From: a virus
Reading direction: 5' to 3' (one strand)
IMG/VR virus record: IMGVR_UViG_3300020060_000158
Coordinates: 1 to 35,555 of that record
Length of the DNA: 35,555 bases
A program made the position numbers and the translations under genes. The notes under the pieces were generated by a model that was given only the letters and a program-made list of their open reading frames with translations, did not search any database and had not been told where the DNA came from. Each line of letters opens with the position of its first letter. Positions within the stretch are counted from its first letter, which is position 1. Of this stretch, positions 7,874-15,183 are shown in pieces.

Positions 7874-8841
7874 ATTTTAAAGGCTAATTCATTCTTTCGT
7901 TCTATTCCGTTAGAGCCATAGGACTTTATTACTTTCTCAATCAAGTAAGTGCCTTCACGGTAACTTTCATTGTCATCGATGATGGCGAGACTATCGCCTG
8001 ATCTGGTCAGTACCAAGCCAAAGCCAGTGATACTTCCGGTGTACCCGTCGTACACGCTTTTCTTTAACCTGGCTTCTGCAATTTCCTTGGCGACCTTTTC
8101 AGTGTCGGCCGCATATTCGATTGTGTGTACTGTCGCATCCTTTTGTTTGCTGCCAACCTCGATGTAGGCTTCTTTTCCCTTTTTGTTCCTGATTTTTACC
8201 CGAACCCGCACACTGAACTCATCTTTGGTTTTATATGTGAGGTCGTTTTTCTTCACGTTACCCTGCACATAATAAATGTGTTTGGAAGTGAAGGCCGGGC
8301 GCCAGTCCCAAGCAAAGCCGCAATACAGCAGATCGCCGGAAACGCGGGCATAAAACCCGAACTGTTCTTTGATCCTGTCAAGTACCTGAAAGGTGCTTGC
8401 ATTGTCTACTATATATTTTCCAAGCGCCACATCAGGACATTCCACTTTCTTTATGAAGGTGCCTTTGGTCACATCCAATAGCAATTGTCGAAGCGAAACA
8501 GACCTGTAACTTTTCACAAAGTTGTTTTGGCGAAGCGGGTATAGCTGATCACATTGGAGTATCAAAGGGGTATCGGCAGAAATCTGCCTGAGGTATCCTT
8601 CATACTCAGTCTGCATTCCGGTTTCTTCGTAGCCGTATTCAATTTTGACTTTATCACCCGCTTTCATAAAGTCAAGCGGGAACTTTCCGTCAAGCTGCTT
8701 ATAGAACCTTGGAAGGGTGACCGTTGCAACATCACTTAACTGTGTCACGCTTTCGGTGATCTCTACACTTGTAATGTCATCGAAATAGATTTCACCAACA
8801 GTAATGCGGGCAATCATATTGACATATGGCAGGCGATCCAT
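7870..8841 (-). CDS. Baseplate hub protein, gpD/gp44-like
   Basis: 323-aa protein resembling phage late-control D / Mu gp44 baseplate hub proteins, which form the trimeric hub on which the spike sits. Typical features seen are the early strand pair (ARITVGEIYFDDITSVEIT), a middle VLDRIKEQFGFYARVSGDLL segment (helix followed by beta, common in D-type hubs), LYCGFAWDW, and the C-terminal GTYLIEKVIKSYGSNGIERK motif close to the end. It is preceded by the DUF6046 gene and followed with a 4-nt overlap by the spike candidate. Confidence 0.75.
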   Translation of the reverse strand: MDRLPYVNMIARITVGEIYFDDITSVEITESVTQLSDVATVTLPRFYKQLDGKFPLDFMKAGDKVKIEYGYEETGMQTEYEGYLRQISADTPLILQCDQLYPLRQNNFVKSYRSVSLRQLLLDVTKGTFIKKVECPDVALGKYIVDNASTFQVLDRIKEQFGFYARVSGDLLYCGFAWDWRPAFTSKHIYYVQGNVKKNDLTYKTKDEFSVRVRVKIRNKKGKEAYIEVGSKQKDATVHTIEYAADTEKVAKEIAEARLKKSVYDGYTGSITGFGLVLTRSGDSLAIIDDNESYREGTYLIEKVIKSYGSNGIERKNELAFKI

Positions 8842-8842
8842 C

Positions 8843-9442
8843 TTAATTGTTGTTTTTTACAAAGAAGAACTCAACCGGCCTTATGCTTCGCGCTGACAAG
8901 GTGTATTGGATCGTATCGGCATACCCTGCAACGCCACCAATATTAAAATCTATAAAGTAGATACTTTTGATATTGAGGTCGTCAAATATTTCGGCTTCAA
9001 CAGCATAGGGGGCAGTATATTCAAAGAACTCGTTTAAGGTCTTAACCTCTGTTTTTGGGTACTGATGGTTTACCATATCCACTAGTAGCCCTTGTATGTT
9101 AATTTCAGTGCTTTTGTTACCATAGCGTTCCACTACTTCGGCGTCCGATCCGTCGATCTCGGTGATGACCAATTTTTTGCCTTTGGTAAAAGAGACCATC
9201 GGTGGCGGCGCAAAAATCTGCAGACCGGTTGGGGTGGTCATCATCGATCCAAAAACAAGCTTTTCGACATCGTTCTTTTTGATAGTAATTTGCTCGAAAG
9301 AAGCGCTGTTCATATAGATTCCGGCATCGGCGATCCCATTGTCTTTAGCGAACTGCTGTTTCCTTAAAGCCGCACTTTCGTTGTTTGCGACATAGCCGAA
9401 AGCTGCTTTTAATCTTGAACCTAGATCGATTACGTTACTCAC
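8843..9442 (-). CDS. DUF6046-like tail/baseplate protein
   Basis: 199-aa protein similar to the DUF6046 family of Bacteroidota phages, which occurs between tail chaperone and hub genes and probably acts at the tail tube/baseplate junction. Visible pattern: IQIFAPPPMVSFTKG-like strand (here LQIFAPPPMVSFTKGKKLVI), ITEIDGSDAEVVERYG, INIQGLLVD, then NEFFEYTAPYAVEAE. It starts with GTG at 9442; that codon overlaps the TGA of the -1 frameshift product (GTGA), so its translation is probably coupled to the shifted frame. Fold assignment from memory of the family. Confidence 0.7.
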   Translation of the reverse strand: MSNVIDLGSRLKAAFGYVANNESAALRKQQFAKDNGIADAGIYMNSASFEQITIKKNDVEKLVFGSMMTTPTGLQIFAPPPMVSFTKGKKLVITEIDGSDAEVVERYGNKSTEINIQGLLVDMVNHQYPKTEVKTLNEFFEYTAPYAVEAEIFDDLNIKSIYFIDFNIGGVAGYADTIQYTLSARSIRPVEFFFVKNNN

Positions 9443-10043
9443 TTGGTTTTCTCCATTTTAAGGGGTAAATAATTGTTTTCAACAAGCCATTGAAACTGCC
9501 TGTACTTTTCTGCCCAAACATCATCCGGCAAATCTTCAGGGAAGGGTATATGCATGAAATGGCTGAGTTGGGCATTGATCCTCCTAACCTGATCATACAC
9601 GTCCGTCTCGTCCCCGTCCTTAATCGGCGGGTATTCATCGAGCAGTTCTTTGATTTCAAAGGCAACGCCATCGGGTGACTCTATGTCGTCATCACCCGAT
9701 GACGTTAAATGTTTTTTAGGGTAGCCTGCCTTACTTTAATCATTTTAGCTATTGCATCTACAGCGGCCATAAATAGGTCATCATCTTCCATAACCTGATC
9801 TTTGTGTGACAGCAAGCAGGCTTTAACTAAAGTTTCGTCTGCTTTCTTGGGCGAATTTTTTTCCCATTTGCTATATTCGCTCATGACCGTTCGGCATGGT
9901 CTTCGAACCAGTACAGTCAAAATATTGCCGTAATCATCCATTTCTAAGTCAGCAAATTTAACTGCGCCTTCTTTCGGCCATTTGGTTTTCGCAGCATCAA
10001 CCATGTCTTGTGTGATGCCTTCCGGTAATTTTTCTTTGTTCAT
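9439..10043 (-). CDS. Tail assembly chaperone, long form made by -1 frameshift
   Basis: Ribosomes reading the 112-aa zero-frame gene can slip -1 on A AAA AAC (9717-9711) and continue from CAT at 9711 to the TGA at 9441-9439. The result is a 201-aa protein: the first 111 residues plus 90 more beginning HLTSSGDDDIESPDGVAFEI and containing VYDQVRRINAQLSHF and DDVWAEKYRQFQWLVENN. The downstream frame is open from a TAA near 9740 but has no in-frame ATG, GTG or TTG, so it cannot be translated alone. Tail assembly chaperones of the lambda G/GT type, including the Mu equivalents, are known to be made this way and act on the tape measure during tail assembly. The clear coding character of the extension and the stem-loop make this strong. 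Confidence 0.85.
9665..9705 (-). promoter_or_regulatory. Frameshift-stimulating stem-loop
   Basis: Five nucleotides downstream of the heptamer the minus strand folds into ACGTCATCGGGTGA / TCACCCGATGGCGT, a 14-bp stem with a single U-G pair and a 13-nt loop. The spacing and stability fit a stimulator of -1 frameshifting. The stem includes the last base of the zero-frame stop and lies inside the coding sequence of the extension. Confidence 0.8.
9705..10043 (-). CDS. Tail assembly chaperone, short form
   Basis: Zero-frame product of 112 aa, placed directly after the tail tube gene, the standard position of the G-like chaperone. It is helical with a central LTVLVRRPCRTVMSEY motif, and ends TLKNI at the slippery site. 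It would be the abundant product; the extended 201-aa form shares its first 111 residues. In lambda the two forms bind tube protein and tape measure in a fixed ratio, which is set by the slip frequency; the same is inferred here. Start ATG at 10043, 32 nt after the tube stop. Confidence 0.8.
   Translation of the reverse strand: MNKEKLPEGITQDMVDAAKTKWPKEGAVKFADLEMDDYGNILTVLVRRPCRTVMSEYSKWEKNSPKKADETLVKACLLSHKDQVMEDDDLFMAAVDAIAKMIKVRQATLKNI
9711..9717 (-). promoter_or_regulatory. Slippery heptamer A AAA AAC
   Basis: Reading the minus strand, the zero-frame codons CTA AAA AAC ATT TAA contain the heptamer A AAA AAC, one of the most efficient -1 slip sequences in bacteria, six bases before the zero-frame stop. 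It leads to the open -1 frame that encodes the chaperone extension. Confidence 0.88.
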
Positions 10044-10075
10044 TTTTGGGACTTTAAAAGGGTTTTAAATATGGT

Positions 10076-10489
10076 TTAATTGTTGGTTTTCACTGAAATA
10101 GCGAACAGGTCGTATTTAATTTTAAGGCCCATTTCGCCGGTTACCTCGCGGCCTTCATTCTGGAATTTAGCAACGATAGTATCGTTGATGATCTCATTGT
10201 CATCGTTCACGAAGCTGACCTGAATGTCAAAAGGCTTCAGGTTAAGTACCGAGCCACCGCCTTGTCTTTCCAGACGCACAGAATCAGTCATGTACATCGT
10301 CATTGAACACTTAGGAGTGATCTTTCCTTTGCTCCAACTTGTAGCGTTCACGCCTAAAGAATGATTTAACTGATGTTCCTGATCGTTGCCGTAGGTGATC
10401 TCGGTGATCTCGTCATACAGTTCCCCTTTTATTACGATCTGCGCATCGGCACTATCGTAGGCCTTGCCGTCTCTTCTTGCTCTAGCCAT
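10076..10489 (-). CDS. Tail tube protein (Mu gpM-like)
   Basis: 137-aa protein expected to form the inner tail tube. It lies directly after the sheath (shared base at 10489) and before the chaperone, the fixed order in myophages. The beta-rich sequence (AQIVIKGELYDEITEITYGN, TPKCSMTMYMTDSVRLE, PFDIQVSFVND, EVTGEMGLKIKYDLF) matches the tube fold layout: two beta sheets with an alpha segment. Basic N terminus ARARRDGKAY. Start ATG 10489. Confidence 0.75.
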   Translation of the reverse strand: MARARRDGKAYDSADAQIVIKGELYDEITEITYGNDQEHQLNHSLGVNATSWSKGKITPKCSMTMYMTDSVRLERQGGGSVLNLKPFDIQVSFVNDDNEIINDTIVAKFQNEGREVTGEMGLKIKYDLFAISVKTNN

Positions 10490-11763
10490 TATAATGATGT
10501 TTTAAGACTGATGGTTCCTTTGATCTTGTTAATTGTGCCGGTCGGTTGCAGCGTGAAATCCACTAACAAAGCCTTTTCGCCGGTTAGCAGGTCACTGTTC
10601 GGATCGGTAAAGGTTTTGCCCGCACTGATGAAGCCTTTAGCCGCTAGGTTGTCAAAAACGTCGTCACCTTTCTGGTTAAAACTTTTGACAACTCCGACCG
10701 GAAGTTTACCCACCTCATTTACCGGCTGTACGCTGTTGATTGATGGGGTAAAAGCACCCCTCAACTTTCTTACCGCGTGATCCATCGTGCGGCTGTATGC
10801 GATGCTGCTTTCATTCATGACCCCTTCGCTGTCTACGATTTGCGGCGCGCACACATGGTCATTATTGAACCGATAGCCCGAAATGCCGGTGTATTTGCGC
10901 GGAAAGATGTAGCCCTTTTCATCTAAAGTAACTAGGGAAGCTTCAGCAGCTTCGACGGTTACGTGTGAACTCAGGCCACCTGTTACAAACTTCCCTTTGG
11001 TAGCATTGGTCAGGTTGAGGGTTGCCACCTCACCGATATTCTGGTTGACATTGATCCCGGCAAGGATGCCGAGGGCCAGACCGACAGAAGCATATTTTTT
11101 GCCTGAGGCAAACGCCAGACCTTCCGCATAGTCATAATCCTGCGCGATGATCACACTAAGTTTATCCGCTTCAAGTGGAATGTCCGCACCGGTAACCAGG
11201 TCTTTAAGGTCAACGGCCGCACCGGCATTGCCGCCATAGTTGCGGCCTTCAAGCAGGATATGCAAAGGCCTTTCGGTCTCAAATGCCCACAAGGCAAATT
11301 CCTGAGCCGAAGCAAAGCAAGCTCTGATCTCTGAACTCAGACCGTCGGTCGTGGTTTCAGGTGCCTGTTCAGTCCAATCGCCGGTGTAGGCGATTGCCAG
11401 TTGGGTTATCTCGCCTTGAGCAAAGGCAACCAATTTGCGGGCATACAGCAGACCGCCATCAGTAAATATTTGGGTTGGAGTGATCGCTTTCGCCACCACC
11501 ATCAGGTACAGTTTAGTACCAATGCTGCATCCCCTATAAAACTCATCTATTTGATGAGACAAAACCACTGAATTTGCCGCGTCATAAGCGGCATCGATGC
11601 CCAGTTCACGGGCATCGTCAGGGCTGTATATCGCATAAGGCTGACCAAGTACCAACTTGTCCACTACGGCGACACCATTGGCAATAATTGCACTGATGGA
11701 TGTTTCTTCTGAGTTGAGGCTGTCAGATGGTTTGGCCTTATCAAATTCTACTGCGTTGTTCAT
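10489..11763 (-). CDS. Tail sheath protein (DUF2586-type)
   Basis: 424-aa contractile tail sheath protein of the DUF2586 type typical of Bacteroidota phages. Recognised elements are the N-terminal strand/helix with SAIIANGVAVVDKLVLGQPY, the helix after SVVLSHQIDEFYRGCSIGTK, and the middle VDLKDLVTGADIPLEADKLS, then VIIAQDYDYAEG and GLALGILAG, NQNIGEVATLNLTNAT region. The C-terminal domain (TIKGTISLKTS) carries the donor strand used for subunit linking. A contractile sheath makes the virion a myophage. Overlaps the tube start by one base. Confidence 0.85.
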   Translation of the reverse strand: MNNAVEFDKAKPSDSLNSEETSISAIIANGVAVVDKLVLGQPYAIYSPDDARELGIDAAYDAANSVVLSHQIDEFYRGCSIGTKLYLMVVAKAITPTQIFTDGGLLYARKLVAFAQGEITQLAIAYTGDWTEQAPETTTDGLSSEIRACFASAQEFALWAFETERPLHILLEGRNYGGNAGAAVDLKDLVTGADIPLEADKLSVIIAQDYDYAEGLAFASGKKYASVGLALGILAGINVNQNIGEVATLNLTNATKGKFVTGGLSSHVTVEAAEASLVTLDEKGYIFPRKYTGISGYRFNNDHVCAPQIVDSEGVMNESSIAYSRTMDHAVRKLRGAFTPSINSVQPVNEVGKLPVGVVKSFNQKGDDVFDNLAAKGFISAGKTFTDPNSDLLTGEKALLVDFTLQPTGTINKIKGTISLKTSL

Positions 11764-11783
11764 TTACCTGCCGTTTAGGGTGA

Positions 11784-12209
11784 TTAGAATGTGTGAACTA
11801 TGATTTTGCTTTTGTCGTTGCCAACACTCAGGCGGGCAAGGTTTTCAGAAGTAAAAAACTCTTCCTTGTCATTTTCAAAGACCACATCGACATTTTGAGC
11901 AGTTGCGATCCCCTCGGCAGCTTTTTTGTTGCCTTTGGCTATCGACAAAACTTTCTCGTCGTTTGGGTTCTCGTTCACCTTAACTTCCTTGGTCGGTGAA
12001 GTTGACTTGGTTTTGGTAGCCGCACTTTTGCCAACAATCGGCGCGTCAGCTACCGGTTTTACAACAGTGATCTCGTCACCTTCTTTCCAGCCATATTTCG
12101 CAGCCTCTTCCGGTTGGTTTTTTAGGTTGGCTTTGGTGATGATGTGTTTGATTGTATCGCCTGCGAATCCCTCGGCAGGAACTTCTAAAATGATTTTTTT
12201 GAAACTCAT
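11784..12209 (-). CDS. Virion-region protein, unknown
   Basis: 141-aa protein between the capsid and sheath genes. The first 45 residues form a compact alpha/beta unit (KKIILEVPAEGFAGDTIKHI, WKEGDEITVV). The middle 45 residues are a low-complexity Lys/Thr/Ser/Pro linker (TKTKSTSPTKEVKVNENPN). The last 50 residues (KGNKKAAEGIATAQNVDVVF) look like an ankyrin-like or Ku/SAP-like small domain. In this position one expects head decoration or head-tail connector proteins, but I recognise no family. An imperfect 11-bp hairpin precedes it. Confidence 0.6.
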   Translation of the reverse strand: MSFKKIILEVPAEGFAGDTIKHIITKANLKNQPEEAAKYGWKEGDEITVVKPVADAPIVGKSAATKTKSTSPTKEVKVNENPNDEKVLSIAKGNKKAAEGIATAQNVDVVFENDKEEFFTSENLARLSVGNDKSKIIVHTF

Positions 12210-12224
12210 GGTTTATGTTTTAGT

Positions 12225-12253
12225 CAGCAGGCGTAAGCGTCGTACGCCCGCTG
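12225..12253 (-). terminator. Hairpin after the capsid gene
   Basis: Minus-strand hairpin CAGCGGGCGTA / TACGCCTGCTG with one A-C mismatch and a 7-nt loop, between the capsid stop (12301) and the start of the 141-aa gene (12209). It is not followed by a U-tract, so it is more likely a partial terminator, an mRNA 3'-end stabiliser or processing site that lifts capsid expression over the distal genes than a full stop. Confidence 0.4.
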
Positions 12254-12300
12254 AGATTTAGATTAAATGATTAACTGATCCTTACTGGCCTATTGCCGGA

Positions 12301-13386
12301 TTATGCAAAGTTTCCTGAAACGATCGCTCCCCTTTGTTCTTCAGCAGTTGGCAATACGATGCCGTACTGACGGAAGTTGACCAGGTTGCGTTGAAACTGA
12401 GTGTCGTTTTTAGCTTCTGAGAGATACATCTTAGTCCATCCCATTGCTTTAGCAGCCCTGTCCATAGAGAACAATACCGATGCTTTTCGGCTTTCGCTGC
12501 CCGGTGTCGCTACCGGTGTCGCACCATAAGACAGTTTCACTTTAGTCGCCGGGTTGTAGTACGGTGTACTGATATGGCTGTGGATGTCAAAAGACAGGAT
12601 GTTTTGAATGATGCCCGAAGTCTTGTTAAAGAAGAAAGCCTCCAATTTTTTATCTTCAAAAATCAGATCGTTTACATGCTCGGCAGACAGAACCAACCGG
12701 CGTGAAGCCTCGTCGATCTCCAAATCATCGGCCTTTGTTTTTAAATTCAGAATGTCAGCCATAGTCATTCTTAACCTTCCAGAACCATCGTTTTCACCAG
12801 TAGTGATCAGTACTGGCATTGCAGCGGTATTACTTGCAGGGGCAAGCGAGTGCAAAGCCATTTTGATCATGGTCTTCAAGATTGCCTTAGCGTGACGGTC
12901 TTTTACCAAATCCATTTTTTTAACTGAACTCGCGTACATTTCATCATCAGTGATCGGGGTTGCTACCGTCTGGTATTTGTTCAACTCGATCAGCTTGTCA
13001 ACGATGGCCTGATCTGCAATTCCGATTGGGTAGGTTGTGTTATTGATCAATACCTCAGGCAGTACGTTCATTGATGATATATGTATCGCCTGCGCCTCAT
13101 CCCCGACATTAGAAACATATTTGGAGTAGTCGGCGATACCGGCTAAAAAGGTGTCCTTTAGCGCCGCGGTTACGAACTTCATTACCTCGCCCGTCCATAT
13201 CTCACGGTAAATGGTTGACTGAAAGGAAACCTGCGGCATTTTGACGCAAGAAAGCAGGATAACGACAGCAGCCACGAGAGGGAAAGTTTCAGCGAGCGGT
13301 AACCCGCCAAAGTAAGAGAAACAGGCGGCGATTGTCATTACGAACAGCACACCAATCATCAGGGTATTCAAAGCTTTAATTTTCAT
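12301..13386 (-). CDS. Major capsid protein with N-terminal hydrophobic helices
   Basis: 361-aa protein placed directly after the head protease/scaffold gene and before the tail genes. The body (IYREIWTGEVMKFVTAALKD onwards, EAQAIHISSMNVLPEVLINN, GIADQAIVDKLIELNKYQTV, RKASVLFSMDRAAKAMGW) matches capsid proteins of Bacteroidota phages, with the helix-rich N-arm, spine helix and C-terminal ISHVxF-like features of the HK97 fold. Unusually the first 48 residues contain two hydrophobic segments (about 7-27 and 33-48), like membrane anchors. They may be a scaffolding delta-domain that the ClpP-type protease removes, or they may place the procapsid at the membrane. Capsid identity is inferred from position and pattern; no search was possible. 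Confidence 0.75.
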   Translation of the reverse strand: MKIKALNTLMIGVLFVMTIAACFSYFGGLPLAETFPLVAAVVILLSCVKMPQVSFQSTIYREIWTGEVMKFVTAALKDTFLAGIADYSKYVSNVGDEAQAIHISSMNVLPEVLINNTTYPIGIADQAIVDKLIELNKYQTVATPITDDEMYASSVKKMDLVKDRHAKAILKTMIKMALHSLAPASNTAAMPVLITTGENDGSGRLRMTMADILNLKTKADDLEIDEASRRLVLSAEHVNDLIFEDKKLEAFFFNKTSGIIQNILSFDIHSHISTPYYNPATKVKLSYGATPVATPGSESRKASVLFSMDRAAKAMGWTKMYLSEAKNDTQFQRNLVNFRQYGIVLPTAEEQRGAIVSGNFA

Positions 13387-13438
13387 TTTTATGTTTTTTG
13401 GGTTATTTACTTAGTTTGTTATGTTGGAAATAGGTGAA

Positions 13439-13960
13439 TTATTGGGGGGCGTCTACGCCGTATGCTGCTTTATACAGCGCGGTAAATAATGCGGGATTCT
13501 CTTTCGGCATCTTTTCCACTGCGTCAGGGTCTTCTTCCTGCCATTTTGCAAGCGTCCAATCCTTGCGGCTTTCAGCAACCACAGACGCACCGGCATTAAT
13601 AATATTCAGCACATTAGGCACCTGAGCGGCAGGAACGACAGCAGCGGCAGCAGGAACGACAGCGGCAGCAGGTGCAGCAGCTTCAACAGTTGGCGCAGTA
13701 ATGCCAAGCATTGCTTGCAATACTGTAAAACCGGAACTTTTACCTACTGTAACCAGATGGGCACGTACAGCGGGATCATATGCCTTTTGACTTGCAGTTT
13801 CCATAGCGGCAATGACTGCCTCAACGGCCGTATCGGTAACGGTCGTTTTCTCATTGTTCACGCCATCAAGCTTAGCTTGTATAGCGGCGGTGATTTCGGC
13901 ATCTGTGCTATTTTCAGTCACGCCGGTTAAGCCAAATTTGGCGATTAACTCTTTTTTCAT
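13439..13960 (-). CDS. Nested scaffold protein candidate (internal start)
   Basis: In-frame internal product of the protease gene, 173 aa, beginning MKKELIAKFGLTGVTENSTD. The start lies exactly where the protease domain ends and the helical/Ala-rich scaffold begins, and is preceded by a purine-rich stretch (AAAAAGAAGATAG) about 8 nt upstream. Separate scaffold starts in the same frame are established for Mu gpI/gpZ and lambda C/Nu3. Here it is an inference from layout. Confidence 0.45.
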   Translation of the reverse strand: MKKELIAKFGLTGVTENSTDAEITAAIQAKLDGVNNEKTTVTDTAVEAVIAAMETASQKAYDPAVRAHLVTVGKSSGFTVLQAMLGITAPTVEAAAPAAAVVPAAAAVVPAAQVPNVLNIINAGASVVAESRKDWTLAKWQEEDPDAVEKMPKENPALFTALYKAAYGVDAPQ

Positions 13961-14611
13961 ATTGCTATCTTCTTTTTGGGTTGTGTCTTGATTTGTAGGA
14001 TCGATTAAAAGGGCGGCATAACGATCAAATACAGATTCGATTTCATCATCTGGTGATGGTTTTTCCATCTGCACGACTTCGGCGACTACCGGCTGACCTA
14101 TGCGGGTAATCAGACCGTATTCAAGTGCCTCTTCGGCCGAAAACCAGTGATCCACACCATCGAAAAGACTTAGTATTTCCTTTTCAGGTTTGCCGGTTTT
14201 CTTAGAAAGGGTACGAGTGAAGTTTTTTTCCATTGCCGTCATTAGCTTGACGGTTTCGGAAAACTGCTTGGCGGTTCCTTCCTGCGCGCAGGTAGGACAG
14301 TGAACCATAACAAAGCAGTTGTCAGCGCCTTCGATCTCGTCGGCCTCCTGCATTACTATCCCCATCATGGATGCAGAAACGCCGTCAATAAATACAATGA
14401 TTTTGGATTTGCATCTGCGGATTGAATTTGCGATTACTGTACCTTCAAATACTGACCCGCCATAACAATGAGTGCGTATATGTATAGTATCAAACTTTGC
14501 TGCCATTTCATCAAGCGTGCGGGTAAAGTCTTTACCACTGATCCACCATTCGGATATGTTTCCATAAAATTTAAGTTCTCCGATGTTGCCTTCCAGTTGC
14601 CTGTATTCCAT
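13439..14611 (-). CDS. ClpP-type head maturation protease with scaffold-like C-terminal region
   Basis: 390-aa protein in two parts. Residues 1-175 are a ClpP/S14-type serine protease: GGSVFEG helix start, the nucleophile in DGVSASMMG (Ser81), VMVHCP (His104) and the acidic residue near DHWFSAEEALEYGLI (Asp154). Residues about 200-390 are a charged and then Ala/Pro-rich segment (PAAAVVPAAAAVVPAAQ), typical of a scaffolding region. In lambda (C/Nu3) and Mu (I/Z) the scaffold is produced separately from an internal start in frame; here ATG at 13960 (Met218) would do the same. The protease degrades scaffold and processes the procapsid. First gene of the leftward late operon, starting 146 nt from the divergent TerS gene. 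Confidence 0.85.
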   Translation of the reverse strand: MEYRQLEGNIGELKFYGNISEWWISGKDFTRTLDEMAAKFDTIHIRTHCYGGSVFEGTVIANSIRRCKSKIIVFIDGVSASMMGIVMQEADEIEGADNCFVMVHCPTCAQEGTAKQFSETVKLMTAMEKNFTRTLSKKTGKPEKEILSLFDGVDHWFSAEEALEYGLITRIGQPVVAEVVQMEKPSPDDEIESVFDRYAALLIDPTNQDTTQKEDSNMKKELIAKFGLTGVTENSTDAEITAAIQAKLDGVNNEKTTVTDTAVEAVIAAMETASQKAYDPAVRAHLVTVGKSSGFTVLQAMLGITAPTVEAAAPAAAVVPAAAAVVPAAQVPNVLNIINAGASVVAESRKDWTLAKWQEEDPDAVEKMPKENPALFTALYKAAYGVDAPQ

Positions 14612-14757
14612 AGTTGTTTTTGCGAATTATGACACAATGGTAGGGGGATATTTTGGGCATAAAAAAGAAGTGTACAGGGCTTAGACACTTACCTCTAAAC
14701 CTTGGACACTTCGCGTTTTAAAACTATTTAAATGGCTTTTTTTGTCGTAAAAAACCA
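14612..14757. promoter_or_regulatory. Divergent late control region with 21-bp-spaced repeats
   Basis: The 146-bp gap separates the leftward head/tail block from the rightward packaging block. It contains CTTAGACACTT (14680-14690) and CTTGGACACTT (14701-14711), 21 bp apart (two helical turns), plus an inverted AAGTGT (14668-14673). No exact TAnnTTTG element is present in either direction. This suggests both operons depend on an activator binding these repeats, comparable in role to Mu C. Promoter positions cannot be fixed from sequence alone. Confidence 0.5.
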
Positions 14758-15183
14758 ATGGCAAAAAATAAAGACGCAATCTTTCATCAGGCGGAAATCA
14801 TGTTTATTGAGCTTGGCAATAATGCCAAGACAATTGCCGAAGCTTTTGATCTGACCGAACAGACAGTCGGCCGGTGGCGGGCAAAGCACAACTGGGATCA
14901 AAGGCGTGACGAGGTATTCGCTTCACCGCACAAACTGCGGGAAATCTTGCTGAAGGAAATGCGGTGGATCGCTGATGGTAATGATCCGAGGTTTGACACT
15001 GATGCGCTGTCAAAGGTCAATAAGGTATTTGAAGGTTTCGGCAGCAAGATTACCCCACAGATCGTGATGAGCGTAATGAAGATGCTTGATGAATGGCTTG
15101 CCGACAGCAACCCTCAACTGGCTAATGCTAATTTAGATTCTCACAAAAAATTTATCATGCACATGATCAACCTACATGGATAG
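14758..15183 (+). CDS. terS: Terminase small subunit (HTH)
   Basis: 141-aa protein with an N-terminal helix-turn-helix (AKTIAEAFDLTEQTVGRWRA, residues about 23-42) followed by a KHNWDQRRDEVF block as seen in phage terminase small subunits and gpP-like DNA-binding domains. The C-terminal half is helical, for oligomerisation and TerL contact. It recognises phage DNA for packaging; in Mu-like phages packaging is headful from a site near the left end. First gene of the rightward block; overlaps TerL by 8 nt. Start ATG at 14758. Confidence 0.75.
   Translation: MAKNKDAIFHQAEIMFIELGNNAKTIAEAFDLTEQTVGRWRAKHNWDQRRDEVFASPHKLREILLKEMRWIADGNDPRFDTDALSKVNKVFEGFGSKITPQIVMSVMKMLDEWLADSNPQLANANLDSHKKFIMHMINLHG

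Noticed and set aside
9435-9671. Minus-strand ORF of 78 aa (MALPLKSKNCS...) in the tail chaperone region
   Set aside because: It is another frame of the same DNA; the -1 frame read from the slippery site gives a far more protein-like sequence and ends exactly at the next gene's start.
9490-9678. Plus-strand ORF of 62 aa opposite the chaperone extension
   Set aside because: Antisense shadow of the frameshifted coding region.
14434-14688. Minus-strand ORF of 84 aa overlapping the protease start
   Set aside because: Other-frame shadow of the protease gene, crossing the divergent control region.
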